DNA from: DATDEW01 sp046590205
GTDB lineage: Bacteria; Bacteroidota; Ignavibacteria; Palsa-1295
DNA length: 64,000 bases
Assembly: GCA_046590205.1 (NCBI GenBank)
Contig: JBKJTT010000007.1
Coordinates: forward strand, 97,324-161,323
Reading direction: 5' to 3'
Of the stretch, positions 41,361 to 49,648 are shown in pieces. The position numbers were made by a program, and so were the translations under genes. Numbering within the stretch: the stretch's first letter is position 1; each line of letters opens with the position of its first letter. The notes beneath the pieces were generated by a model, which worked only from the letters and a program-made list of their open reading frames with translations, was not told the DNA's origin and searched no databases.

Positions 41361-43139
41361 ATGGCAGATATATTCATATCCTACAGCTCCAAAGACCTCG
41401 AGAAGGCGAAGCAACTTACCGAGCTGCTCGGCTCGGTGGGGTTATCTGTATGGATAGATCAAGGAGGGCTTGAGGTATCTAATAGTTGGTCGAAGGAGAT
41501 CGTACAAGCCATTAATGATTGCAAAGCATTTCTCGTCCTGCTGAGTCCTAACTCACTTGAATCACACAACGTGATCAAAGAAGTATCGCTCGCATCGGAG
41601 AAGCGCAAAAAGATACTACCGTTAGAACTTGAACCGATAACACTGACCGATGACTTTGAATATCAGTTAGCCGGTATTCATCGTACCTCCATAACGAATA
41701 TTGACAGCATCATACGTGCACTCGGTAAGCTTGGCTTGGAGGCAGGAAGTGCGATGGACTTTAGTCCGTCCGGTCCGTCAAAACGACCGGAACGGACTGA
41801 AGTCCGTTCTACTGATACCCGAAGGTCGTTAATGATCCTCCCATTCGAAGACCTCTCACCCACAGCAGATAATCAATGGTTCGCTGATGGTCTTGCAGCT
41901 GAACTCATATCTGCATTATCTAATGTAAAGTCTCTAAAGGTCACTGACCAGCAAACGACGAAAGAGTTTAAGAAATACAATGGACATCTCATAGTTTATG
42001 CGAAAGAGATGTCGATTCGTTATTTTATTCAAGGCTCGGTACGGAAGTTCGGTGACCAAATAAAGATAACATCTTCACTTCTTGACATAGAAACAGGAGA
42101 TCATCTCTGGCAAGACTCGCTCAAAGGAACGATGGAAGATATCTTTGATATACAAGAGAAGGTAGCAAAGAAGGTGGTTGAGGGATTGAAGGTACATCTT
42201 GCACCTGAAGAAAAAAAGAAGCTCACAAAACGTGGCACTGAAAATGCGGAGGCATACGAGTTGTTCCTCAAAGGCTATGAGTATTATGCCAGCAATACGA
42301 AGAACGACTTCGAGCGAGCCCTTGTGCTTTTTGAAGAATCCGTTCGTCTTGATCCTAACTTTGCTCTTGCCCATGCCGAGAAATCCCTCACGTTGCTAGA
42401 GATGTATGCTTTATACAGCCGTACCCCTTCATTCCTTGATCGTGCGGAGCATGCAGCCGAGCGGATACGCGAGATCGAGGGTGAGACTGCACAATATGCA
42501 AGGGTGAGAAGTATTATTGCAGTCCGTCGCGGCGATAATGAAGCAGCCCTTCGTTACGGGAAACGGGCAATTGAGATAGATCCTAATTATGCATTGGGTT
42601 ACGATGCTCTTGGCTTTGCCTATCGGTCTCTTGGAGATCTGCCAGGTGCGGTCAATGCATGGAAGGACAATGTCCGGCTTCAAGAGAATGACAAGACGGC
42701 TCATTTCAATCTGCTTGTTGCACTGAATGAACTCTCTGATGAACCGGAGTATCATGAGGAACTTCGTGAGTCAGCAAAGCGGGCAATCCCTTTCTTTGAG
42801 CGTCATGTAAGACTTAATCCAGATGATTACCATCATCGTGTTAACTTTGCAAATGTACTCCAATGGTCCGACAGAATAGAGGAATCACTCCTCGAGGCGG
42901 ACAAACTTTCGGCTGTAGAGTCGTTGGATGGAATTGCCTGCTACAATCTTGCCTGCCTGTATCTACAGGCATCAGATTCGGAGCGTGGTCTTTCTATGCT
43001 TCGCCGTTCTGTCGGAAAGGGTTATAGTGATATCGAAGCTTTCCGCCGAGACCCCGACCTCGACCCGCTACGTCGCATACCGGAGTTTGAGGAGCTGATG
43101 AAGGAGTTGGAGGCGAATATTGAGATGGGGAAAATATGA
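41361..43139 (+). CDS. TIR-TolB-like-TPR protein
   Basis: 592 residues. Residues 1-125 form a TIR domain: DIFISYSSKDLEKAKQL, GLSVWIDQGGLEVSNSWSKEI (with a Glu at the position used by TIR NADases) and FLVLLSPNSLES. Residues about 132-149 are encoded by a palindromic element. From about 150 to 275 lies a TolB/FlgO-type domain (LMILPFEDLSPTADNQWFADGLAAEL, YFIQGSVRKFGDQIKITSSLLD). Residues about 290-590 are TPR-type repeats (FERALVLFEESVRLDPNFALAHAEKSL, AIEIDPNYALGYDALG). It is likely a signalling or defence protein; no effector or second gene is beside it. Start ATG 41361. Confidence 0.85.
   Translation: MADIFISYSSKDLEKAKQLTELLGSVGLSVWIDQGGLEVSNSWSKEIVQAINDCKAFLVLLSPNSLESHNVIKEVSLASEKRKKILPLELEPITLTDDFEYQLAGIHRTSITNIDSIIRALGKLGLEAGSAMDFSPSGPSKRPERTEVRSTDTRRSLMILPFEDLSPTADNQWFADGLAAELISALSNVKSLKVTDQQTTKEFKKYNGHLIVYAKEMSIRYFIQGSVRKFGDQIKITSSLLDIETGDHLWQDSLKGTMEDIFDIQEKVAKKVVEGLKVHLAPEEKKKLTKRGTENAEAYELFLKGYEYYASNTKNDFERALVLFEESVRLDPNFALAHAEKSLTLLEMYALYSRTPSFLDRAEHAAERIREIEGETAQYARVRSIIAVRRGDNEAALRYGKRAIEIDPNYALGYDALGFAYRSLGDLPGAVNAWKDNVRLQENDKTAHFNLLVALNELSDEPEYHEELRESAKRAIPFFERHVRLNPDDYHHRVNFANVLQWSDRIEESLLEADKLSAVESLDGIACYNLACLYLQASDSERGLSMLRRSVGKGYSDIEAFRRDPDLDPLRRIPEFEELMKELEANIEMGKI
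41756..41805. repeat. Palindromic element inserted in frame in the TIR protein gene
   Basis: Left arm GGACTTTAGTCCGTCCGGTC (41756-41775) pairs with the right arm GACCGGAACGGACTGAAGTCC minus its first base region (41785-41805), with a 9-base loop. The core GGACTTTAGTCC recurs at 35986 and 63787. It encodes residues about 132-149, exactly the linker between the TIR and TolB-like domains, and keeps the frame open. Confidence 0.75.
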
Positions 43140-43262
43140 TTAATCCTGTTGATGCTGTTATTATAAGAAGAGAAGAGAAGAGAACAATAGACATCAATGG
43201 ATGTAAGTTTATCACATTTATACAAGATTGAAGGAAACTATAAAATTAATTTTATATAAAGA

Positions 43263-43442
43263 AGTCTCGTTGCTGTTGATGTTCCTGAACACCGCCTCCA
43301 AGAAGGTGATATAGCCAATGTTGTTGATTATCTCACCTCCGAGAAGACATACGAGCTTGGCTATGCACTTGAAGTATTCAACACTCGTGGCGAAACGGTA
43401 GGTGTAGTCTGTAGCGGAATCGGCTGTATAATCTATATCTGA
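43263..43442 (+). pseudogene. DUF4926-like remnant
   Basis: An open frame of 59 codons reads SLVAVDVPEHRLQEGDIANVV, then ...ELGYALEVFNTRGETVGVVC to a TGA at 43440, matching the DUF4926 fold. It has no start codon: no ATG, GTG or TTG occurs upstream within the frame before a TAA at 43257. An in-frame ATG at 43197 opens a short peptide that ends at that TAA. It appears to be a gene that lost its 5' end or uses a start I cannot see. DUF4926 proteins are small and often found in toxin-antitoxin-like neighbourhoods. Confidence 0.5.
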
Positions 43443-43546
43443 TAATGTTGTTTGGCATAAACATAACCTTGTAGAAGCATAGATAGAGTCGCACTCCTGT
43501 GACTTAACCCTTTTCCTTCTTTCCCAAAAAAAACTTTCGATTTTTC

Positions 43547-43577
43547 TTGCATTTTGGGAAACAATGTATTATATTTG
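43547..43577 (+). promoter_or_regulatory. Promoter of the dcw cluster (Bacteroidota type)
   Basis: TTG (43547-43549), 20 bases, TATATTTG (43570-43577). It matches the TTG-N19/21-TAnnTTTG pattern and lies 139 bases before mraZ. The transcript would start near 43584, in front of the TGGG repeats. Confidence 0.65.
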
Positions 43578-43587
43578 TACCATAAAG

Positions 43588-43601
43588 TGGGGGGAAGTGG
43601 G
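43588..43601 (+). promoter_or_regulatory. Probable MraZ operator (TGGG repeats)
   Basis: TGGG at 43588-43591 and TGGG at 43598-43601, spaced exactly 10 bases start to start, which is the spacing of the TGGGN-type boxes bound by MraZ in E. coli. They lie just downstream of the predicted transcript start, so MraZ could repress its own cluster. Confidence 0.55.
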
Positions 43602-43716
43602 AATATCTACGCTTAATTGTTCAATGTGCTTAGGGTGAGGGGGCAAAGAATCCTGGGCGCTTTGATGTGGGTGTTCTCCTTTCTCCACTTTTTATTACTT
43701 TCTCGGCTTATAACCC

Positions 43717-44172
43717 ATGTCATCATTTAAAGGCAGTGATATTTATGCAGTTGATGCGAAAGGCCGCGTCAGCATTCCGGCAAAGATGCGCCGAAATATC
43801 AGCCCCGAAGCGCGCTCTACGTTCGTCGTTACGCGCGGTATCGAAAAATGTCTCTATGCCTATCCGCTCGATGAATGGAAAAACCTTGAAGAAAGTATCA
43901 GCCGCCTCAACCAAACAGTTGATAAGGATAGGTTCTACGCGCGAATGCTGATGCAATGGTCCGAAGAACTTACGATGGATACGCAGTACCGCTTGCTCGT
44001 TCCGCACGGACTGCTCGAATTCGCCGAGATAAAAAAAGAAGTGTATTTTGTCGGTGTGCTCGATCACATCGAGATGTGGCATCCCGCGAACTTCAAGAAA
44101 TACCTTGAATCCATGCGCCAAAGCTATGAGTCAGTAGCCGGCGAGGTTCTCGGATTTCAGGATAAGCGATAG
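43717..44172 (+). CDS. mraZ: Transcriptional regulator MraZ
   Basis: 151 residues, two SpoVT/AbrB-like swapped-hairpin domains: SSFKGSDIYAVDAKGRVSIPAKMR at the start and MDTQYRLLVPHGLLEFAEIKKEVYFVGVLDHIEMWHP in the second half. MraZ is the first gene of the dcw cluster and in E. coli represses its own operon through TGGG boxes. Matching boxes are seen in its leader. It starts 21 bases upstream of rsmH and is on the same strand as all following genes to ftsZ. Confidence 0.95.
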   Translation: MSSFKGSDIYAVDAKGRVSIPAKMRRNISPEARSTFVVTRGIEKCLYAYPLDEWKNLEESISRLNQTVDKDRFYARMLMQWSEELTMDTQYRLLVPHGLLEFAEIKKEVYFVGVLDHIEMWHPANFKKYLESMRQSYESVAGEVLGFQDKR

Positions 44173-44192
44173 CTAACGTTCATTGAAAACCG

Positions 44193-45131
44193 GTGGCAAG
44201 CGAACATTACCATACGCCGGTTCTACTGGCTGAAGCAGTTGATGCTTTAGTGATAAAAGCTGGTGGTATCTATGTAGATGCAACACTCGGCGGCGGCGGT
44301 TACACTGAAGTCATTGCAGAGCATCTGACTGATGGCAACGTCTATAGCTTTGATACCGACCCGAATGCAATTGCATTTGCATCGGAACGGCTTCAGAGGT
44401 TTGGCAAAAGAGTGGTCATCGTTCGCGAAAATTTTCGGCTCATTAAAAGCGCACTTGCTGGTCTTGGTATAACAAGTGTGAACGGCATCGTCTATGACCT
44501 CGGTATTTCAAGCCGGCAGATAGATACAACATCTATCGGCTTGAGCTACCGCTTCGAGAGTGAGCTGGATATGCGGCTCGACCCACGGCTTACGCGGACG
44601 GCGAAGGACATCATCGCCAAGTACGAAGAGTACGAGCTAAAAAAAGTGTTTCGCGATTACGGCGAAGAACCGTTCAGCGGAAGAATTGCAAGGTGGATCG
44701 TTGAAGATCGGAAAAAGGGACCAATTGAGACGACGGTCCATCTTGCGCAAGTTGCGACGCGTGGCATTCGTGAAGATAAAAAGAGCGCAGTGCTTGCACG
44801 TATCTTCCAGGCATTACGCATCGAGGTCAATGATGAACTCGGCGCGCTGCGGCAATCGCTCTTTGGTGCGATGGAAGTGCTTGCAACGGGCGGACGGCTT
44901 GTAGTGGTAAGTTATCATTCGCTTGAAGACCGCATCGTCAAAGAGTTTTTCAATACGCTTGCAAAGCCGCTTACAGAAGCGGGCTCGGCAAAGTCACTGA
45001 TGATGGCAATTGATGATGAGAATGCAACGCTCTCTCTTATCACACGAAAGCCCGTCATTGCAGGGGATGAAGAAGTAGCACGCAACCCGCGAGCGCGAAG
45101 CGCAAAGATGCGTGTCGCCGAGAAGCGTTAA
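44193..45131 (+). CDS. rsmH: 16S rRNA (cytosine-1402-N4)-methyltransferase
   Basis: 312 residues from a GTG at 44193 (MASEHYHTPVLLAEAVDAL); the HxPVLL opening is the family start. The SAM-binding DATLGGGGYTE and FDTDPNA, the YDLGISSRQID segment and the C-terminal VVSYHSLEDRIVKEFF are all present. It methylates C1402 of 16S rRNA. The C-terminal end is normal (RSAKMRVAEKR). It follows mraZ by 20 bases and is part of the dcw transcript. Confidence 0.96.
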   Translation: MASEHYHTPVLLAEAVDALVIKAGGIYVDATLGGGGYTEVIAEHLTDGNVYSFDTDPNAIAFASERLQRFGKRVVIVRENFRLIKSALAGLGITSVNGIVYDLGISSRQIDTTSIGLSYRFESELDMRLDPRLTRTAKDIIAKYEEYELKKVFRDYGEEPFSGRIARWIVEDRKKGPIETTVHLAQVATRGIREDKKSAVLARIFQALRIEVNDELGALRQSLFGAMEVLATGGRLVVVSYHSLEDRIVKEFFNTLAKPLTEAGSAKSLMMAIDDENATLSLITRKPVIAGDEEVARNPRARSAKMRVAEKR

Positions 45132-45156
45132 GAAGTTTTTGGTAAGATAATTCGAA

Positions 45157-45591
45157 ATGGCACAACTTGTCATAGCTCCGAAACTCAAAGATATGTCGCA
45201 TGGCGCGCTCGGCGCACGGCGTATGACTATGCCACCACGTGATGAGCATGAGGAAGAGCTTTCGTTTGTCCCGACCGGAACAAATCAAAAGAAGAAACAG
45301 GGCGAGACGCTCGAGAAGGTCGTCGGTCGTATTCCGACACTCTATATCATTATCTTCTTCACAGTTTTTACAGGATGCGCAGTGCTCATTATCTGGAACA
45401 CGCTGCAAGTAAACCGTCTGACGCTTGAAAAAGCACGTCTTGAGAGCAAGACGGAACAGACAACACAGCGCATCATCAAACTTAAAGCGCAGGAGATGCA
45501 GCTCTCCGCGCCGGACCGTATCCGTGAGATAGCCCGGCGTAAACTTGGAATGACAGAAATGACAAGTAGCGATGAAGTGATCGTACATTAA
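45157..45591 (+). CDS. ftsL: Cell division protein FtsL-like
   Basis: 144 residues: a polar N-terminal part (about 1-60, with charged and Gln-rich stretches), one membrane helix (about 61-82, LYIIIFFTVFTGCAVLIIW) and a coiled-coil segment (about 85-125) that ends PDRIREIARRKLGM. This is the FtsL/DivIC shape and position between rsmH and ftsI. The family diverges quickly, so the call depends on the gene order as well. It would act with FtsQ and FtsB in the septal complex, on the periplasmic side. The cytoplasmic part is longer than in E. coli FtsL. Confidence 0.9.
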   Translation: MAQLVIAPKLKDMSHGALGARRMTMPPRDEHEEELSFVPTGTNQKKKQGETLEKVVGRIPTLYIIIFFTVFTGCAVLIIWNTLQVNRLTLEKARLESKTEQTTQRIIKLKAQEMQLSAPDRIREIARRKLGMTEMTSSDEVIVH

Positions 45592-45615
45592 AAAGAAGAA
45601 AAGGACGCCGCCCCC

Positions 45616-47979
45616 GTGCCCTCAAGTCCGCATACATATAACAATCCGAATCTCGGAAGCTCTGAGCCGTCCGGGAAATCATTCGCCCACCAATCGGGTG
45701 CAGAAGAACCGTTACGTCCTTTCAAAACTTCCGGCGGAAGGTCATTCACTCCGAACCAACAAGAACCCCCAAAAGAAAAATGGCATGAGCGTTTTATCCA
45801 ACGCTTCTTTGCTACACCCCAAACGCGGGACCCGATGACTGCCAACGGACGACTCTATATTGTCCTTGCATTCTTTCTTATCGGATTCTCTGCTGTCATT
45901 GGTAAACTTTTCAAAGTTCAGGTTCTCGATCACGATGAACTCTCCGAGCAAGCTGCAAGTCAGTACCGTTCACAAGTGATACTGCCTGCTCGTCGCGGAG
46001 TGATTCGCGACCGTAACGGTGTCATCCTTGCGACGAATGCATTCGTCGTGAAGCTTGCCGTTGACCCGCAGGAGATAAAAGATAAACCCGCACTTGCCGA
46101 AGCATTCTCAAAGCTGTTTGGTAAACCGAAGGAAGATTATCTCAAGGTACTTCAGGATACTTCTCGGAGATATATCGTCCTCGAAAAAGAAGTACCACAG
46201 GAAATAGCAAAGAAGCTTGACTACATCAAAGAACGCGGACTTCTTCGCGAGACGGAGATGCGCCGCCACTATGCCTTCAGTGAGCGTGGCTCGCATATTC
46301 TCGGCTTCTCAAGCAAGGACGGGCGAGGGCTTGCCGGCATTGAAATGTATGCCGATAAAATCCTTCGCGGCACTGACGGCATCGCCGCTATGCAACGAGA
46401 CGGCAAAGGCAGATCACGACCGGATGTTGACTATGACCAGCTCCCTGCATCAAACGGTGACGACTTAACTCTGACAATAGACGAACGCATTCAATCACGA
46501 ACCGAATCAGCGTTACGTAAAGGAATAGAACGAGCGAATGCAGCGGCGGGAATTGCTATCGTCATGGATCCGCGCACAGGAGAAATTCTTGCGATGGCGA
46601 ACATGCCGGATTTCAGTCCGAATGATTTCTTCTCTGCCTCGAACGAGATGCTTCGCAACCGTGCCATCACGGATGCATTCGAGCCGGGTTCAACGATGAA
46701 GGTACTAACGGCAGCGATTGCACTTGAAGAAAAAGCATTCAAGTCAACCGATAAGATAAATGCAGAAGGCGGCACATGGGCTATCGAAGGCGGAGCGAAG
46801 ATAAAAGATACGCATCCTTATGGTATGCTTACCTTCCGTCAGTCATTAGAGAAATCAAGCAATGTCTGTTTTGCAAAAATATCTGATAAGATCGAGCGCA
46901 GAAAGTTTTATAAGTATATGCGTGATTTCGGATTTGGTGTGTATTCGGGTGTTGATCTTCCCGGTGAGATCAAAGGATACTTACGCAAACCTGATAAGTG
47001 GGATTACAACGGAAAACGCTACATCTCATTTGGATATGCAATGACGGCAACACCGATACAAATGGCAGCGGCATTTGCGGCTATCGCTAATGATGGTGTA
47101 ATGATGAAGCCGTATCTTATAGCAAAGCGAACCAATTCAAAAGGTGAAGTAACCCAGATACAGCCACAGGAGATTCGCCGCATAGTCAGCCCGGAGACTG
47201 CGCAAGAAGTACGAAGCATCTTAAAAGGAGCCGTTGATTCAGGCACAGGCACATCCACACGTATCAAAGGTGTATCTATCGGCGGAAAGACAGGCACAGC
47301 TCAGCAGCTTGTTAACGGCAGATATTCAAAAGAACATTACACATCAAGTTTTATCGGGTTCTTTCCGGCAGAGAAACCAGAGTATGAAATACTGGTGATG
47401 CTTCGCTCGCCGCGCAATGGTTACTATGGCGGAGCGGTCAGTGCGCCTATCTTCCGCGAGATAGCAATGTCTATACTCGATATGGAAGGCAAACTTCCTA
47501 TCGAAGCACGGACGAATGAACCCCTCATGGCTAGCAACATACCTGTTGAGGGAGGGGATATTGAGATCGAGGGTACAATCATGTATGATCGGGCTGAAAC
47601 ATCAGAACGTGAACTCCCCGATGTTCGCGGGCTTGGTACTGATGCGGCGCGCTCCATCCTTGCAAGTCAGGGCTTTGCTATTGTAGGCAAGCCACAGCAA
47701 GGTATCGTTGAGCGCATTCAAAAGTTTAGTGGTGATTCTGTGGGGTTAGTAATTCGCGCACAATCCAAACGTGACGGCACAGGTGCTCTTGCATTGCAGG
47801 AGCTGACCGCGCCCGATCTTGTCGGGATGCCGATGGCTCGTGCGATGAAGTACGCTACCTCACTTGGTATTAGGGTGACGTTCTCGGGTGATGGCTCGGC
47901 TGTGGTAACGCAGACGCCGGTAGCTGGTTCGCCGCTTGATGTCAAGAATCCCATGATGACGCTCTCGGGCAAAGAATAA
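45616..47979 (+). CDS. ftsI: Penicillin-binding protein FtsI (PBP3 type) with PASTA domains
   Basis: 787 residues from a GTG at 45616. A long, Pro/Gln-rich cytoplasmic tail (1-78), a membrane helix (80-98), the PBP dimerisation domain and the transpeptidase with the three motifs: STMK with S359, SSN at 414-416 and KTG at 558-560. Then two PASTA domains (about 665-735 and 736-787). It cross-links septal peptidoglycan with FtsW. PASTA-bearing class B PBPs are common in Bacteroidota and in Gram-positives; they are unlike the E. coli FtsI. A GTG start 24 bases after ftsL fits tight coupling. Confidence 0.95.
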   Translation: MPSSPHTYNNPNLGSSEPSGKSFAHQSGAEEPLRPFKTSGGRSFTPNQQEPPKEKWHERFIQRFFATPQTRDPMTANGRLYIVLAFFLIGFSAVIGKLFKVQVLDHDELSEQAASQYRSQVILPARRGVIRDRNGVILATNAFVVKLAVDPQEIKDKPALAEAFSKLFGKPKEDYLKVLQDTSRRYIVLEKEVPQEIAKKLDYIKERGLLRETEMRRHYAFSERGSHILGFSSKDGRGLAGIEMYADKILRGTDGIAAMQRDGKGRSRPDVDYDQLPASNGDDLTLTIDERIQSRTESALRKGIERANAAAGIAIVMDPRTGEILAMANMPDFSPNDFFSASNEMLRNRAITDAFEPGSTMKVLTAAIALEEKAFKSTDKINAEGGTWAIEGGAKIKDTHPYGMLTFRQSLEKSSNVCFAKISDKIERRKFYKYMRDFGFGVYSGVDLPGEIKGYLRKPDKWDYNGKRYISFGYAMTATPIQMAAAFAAIANDGVMMKPYLIAKRTNSKGEVTQIQPQEIRRIVSPETAQEVRSILKGAVDSGTGTSTRIKGVSIGGKTGTAQQLVNGRYSKEHYTSSFIGFFPAEKPEYEILVMLRSPRNGYYGGAVSAPIFREIAMSILDMEGKLPIEARTNEPLMASNIPVEGGDIEIEGTIMYDRAETSERELPDVRGLGTDAARSILASQGFAIVGKPQQGIVERIQKFSGDSVGLVIRAQSKRDGTGALALQELTAPDLVGMPMARAMKYATSLGIRVTFSGDGSAVVTQTPVAGSPLDVKNPMMTLSGKE

Positions 47980-48110
47980 GACACTTTGAGTCTTTTATCA
48001 TTCATTTGGATGAGAAAAGACGGAAGCTGTTACTTGTGATCGCGTCCGAGTTAGCCGAATACGTACGAATTATATGAACGGATTCGGAGAAAAGCATCGT
48101 TCTTTGACAA

Positions 48111-49616
48111 ATGAAATTCAGTAAGCTCACGCGGCAACGAGAGATCGGCATTCTCGCCTTTAACGGCTCGAAGGATGCCGATCTCTCTGACCCGCAATAT
48201 GATTCAAGAAAAGTCACGCACGGCTCGACCTTCGTTGCGGTAAAAGGATTCACACATGATGGGCATGTCTTCATTAGTCAAGCTATTGAAAGCGGCGCGA
48301 CAACTATTGTCGTTGAAGATGCACAAGCATTCAGCGAAGAAGATGCAGAACGTCTTCAAGTGAACAGATTGCTTGTCGAGGATTCCCGCAAAGCGCTTGC
48401 ACACATAGCAGAAGAGGCATTTGGTCATCCCTCAAAAAAGCTACGGCTTATCGGAGTAACCGGCACGAACGGTAAAACAACGACATCTAACCTCATCAAA
48501 CAACTGCTCGAACACAAAGGAGAGCGCACCGGACTCATTGGTACGCTCGGTGTCTGGATAGAGAACAATTTTATACCTGCAGAGCATACAACTCCCGAAT
48601 CACGTGACCTATCGGCATTGCTTGCGAAGATGGTCAGCGAAGGCGTAACGACATGCGTGATGGAAGTGAGTTCACATTCAGTCATACTCGAACGAGTATC
48701 AGCACTTGATTTTGATATTGCTATCTTCACCAATCTAACGCAAGATCATCTTGATTTTCATAAGACGATGGATGCGTATGCACGAGCGAAGCAGCAGTTC
48801 TTTTCATCGCTCAAAGAGACAGCGATCGCGATAACGAATACAGATGACGCGCACGGCGCATACATGACGGAGTTTTCTCATGCGAATGTACATTCGTATG
48901 GTAAGGATGACAGTACAGTTTTTGGTAGTGCAGATATAGTGGCATCGCGCCTGCTTGGCGATATTCATGGTACTTCATTCACTATTCGTAAACGGTATTC
49001 TGATGAAGAAGCAAATGTAGCAAGTCCACTTGTCGGTTCGTTCAATGTCTATAATTTACTTGCGTCTATATCAGCATTGTATTTTGGTGTTGAAGGATGT
49101 TCATTAGAGTTTCTTGCAAGGACGTCGAAGAGCATTGTGCCTGTTCGAGGAAGGTTTGAACAGCTTGCGCTAACAAACGGAGCAACAGCGATCATTGATT
49201 ACGCTCACACTCCTGATGCGCTTGAGAGCGTGCTTCAAACGATACAAGAACTCAAAGAACAAGGCAAAGTCATTACAGTCTTTGGGTGCGGAGGTGACAG
49301 GGATAAAGGCAAACGTCCGCTCATGGGTACAGCAGCAAAGAAGTTTTCTGATATAGTAATCGTTACCGGTGACAACCCTCGCAGTGAAGACCCACTCTCG
49401 ATAATAAATGAGATACTTGTCGGTATCCCAGATGTGACGGGTGTAGAAATGATCACTGATAGAAAAGAAGCGATTACTCATGCACTTTCTCTATGCACCG
49501 AAGGTGACATCATTCTCATCGCAGGTAAAGGACATGAAGATTATCAGATAATCGGCAAAGAAAAGATACACTTCAGCGATAGAGAAGTTGTCGAAGAGTG
49601 GAATAACAAGTTTTAA
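48111..49616 (+). CDS. murE: UDP-MurNAc-L-Ala-D-Glu:meso-diaminopimelate ligase
   Basis: 501 residues. Domain 1 binds UDP-MurNAc; the central ATP domain has GVTGTNGKTTTSN; the C-terminal domain carries the DNPRSEDP motif, which marks the diaminopimelate type (lysine enzymes have other residues), so the peptidoglycan is meso-DAP based. It adds DAP to UDP-MurNAc-dipeptide in the cytoplasm. It follows ftsI after a 131-base gap in which I see nothing. The downstream gene is murF. Confidence 0.96.
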   Translation: MKFSKLTRQREIGILAFNGSKDADLSDPQYDSRKVTHGSTFVAVKGFTHDGHVFISQAIESGATTIVVEDAQAFSEEDAERLQVNRLLVEDSRKALAHIAEEAFGHPSKKLRLIGVTGTNGKTTTSNLIKQLLEHKGERTGLIGTLGVWIENNFIPAEHTTPESRDLSALLAKMVSEGVTTCVMEVSSHSVILERVSALDFDIAIFTNLTQDHLDFHKTMDAYARAKQQFFSSLKETAIAITNTDDAHGAYMTEFSHANVHSYGKDDSTVFGSADIVASRLLGDIHGTSFTIRKRYSDEEANVASPLVGSFNVYNLLASISALYFGVEGCSLEFLARTSKSIVPVRGRFEQLALTNGATAIIDYAHTPDALESVLQTIQELKEQGKVITVFGCGGDRDKGKRPLMGTAAKKFSDIVIVTGDNPRSEDPLSIINEILVGIPDVTGVEMITDRKEAITHALSLCTEGDIILIAGKGHEDYQIIGKEKIHFSDREVVEEWNNKF

Positions 49617-49648
49617 CCACAAGCGCTGTGGTGTCTTTGCGAAAAACA

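Larger units (their letters stand above)
43140..43716. other. 577-base gap before the dcw cluster
   Basis: This stretch holds no intact gene. It has a DUF4926-like remnant (43263-43442), the mraZ promoter (43547-43577), a probable MraZ operator (43588-43601), and about 115 bases of leader before mraZ with several more TGGG motifs. Confidence 0.75.

Noticed and set aside
45158..45172. Sigma-54-like TGGCACAACTTG at the ftsL start
   Set aside because: Wrong spacing and inside a coding start region.
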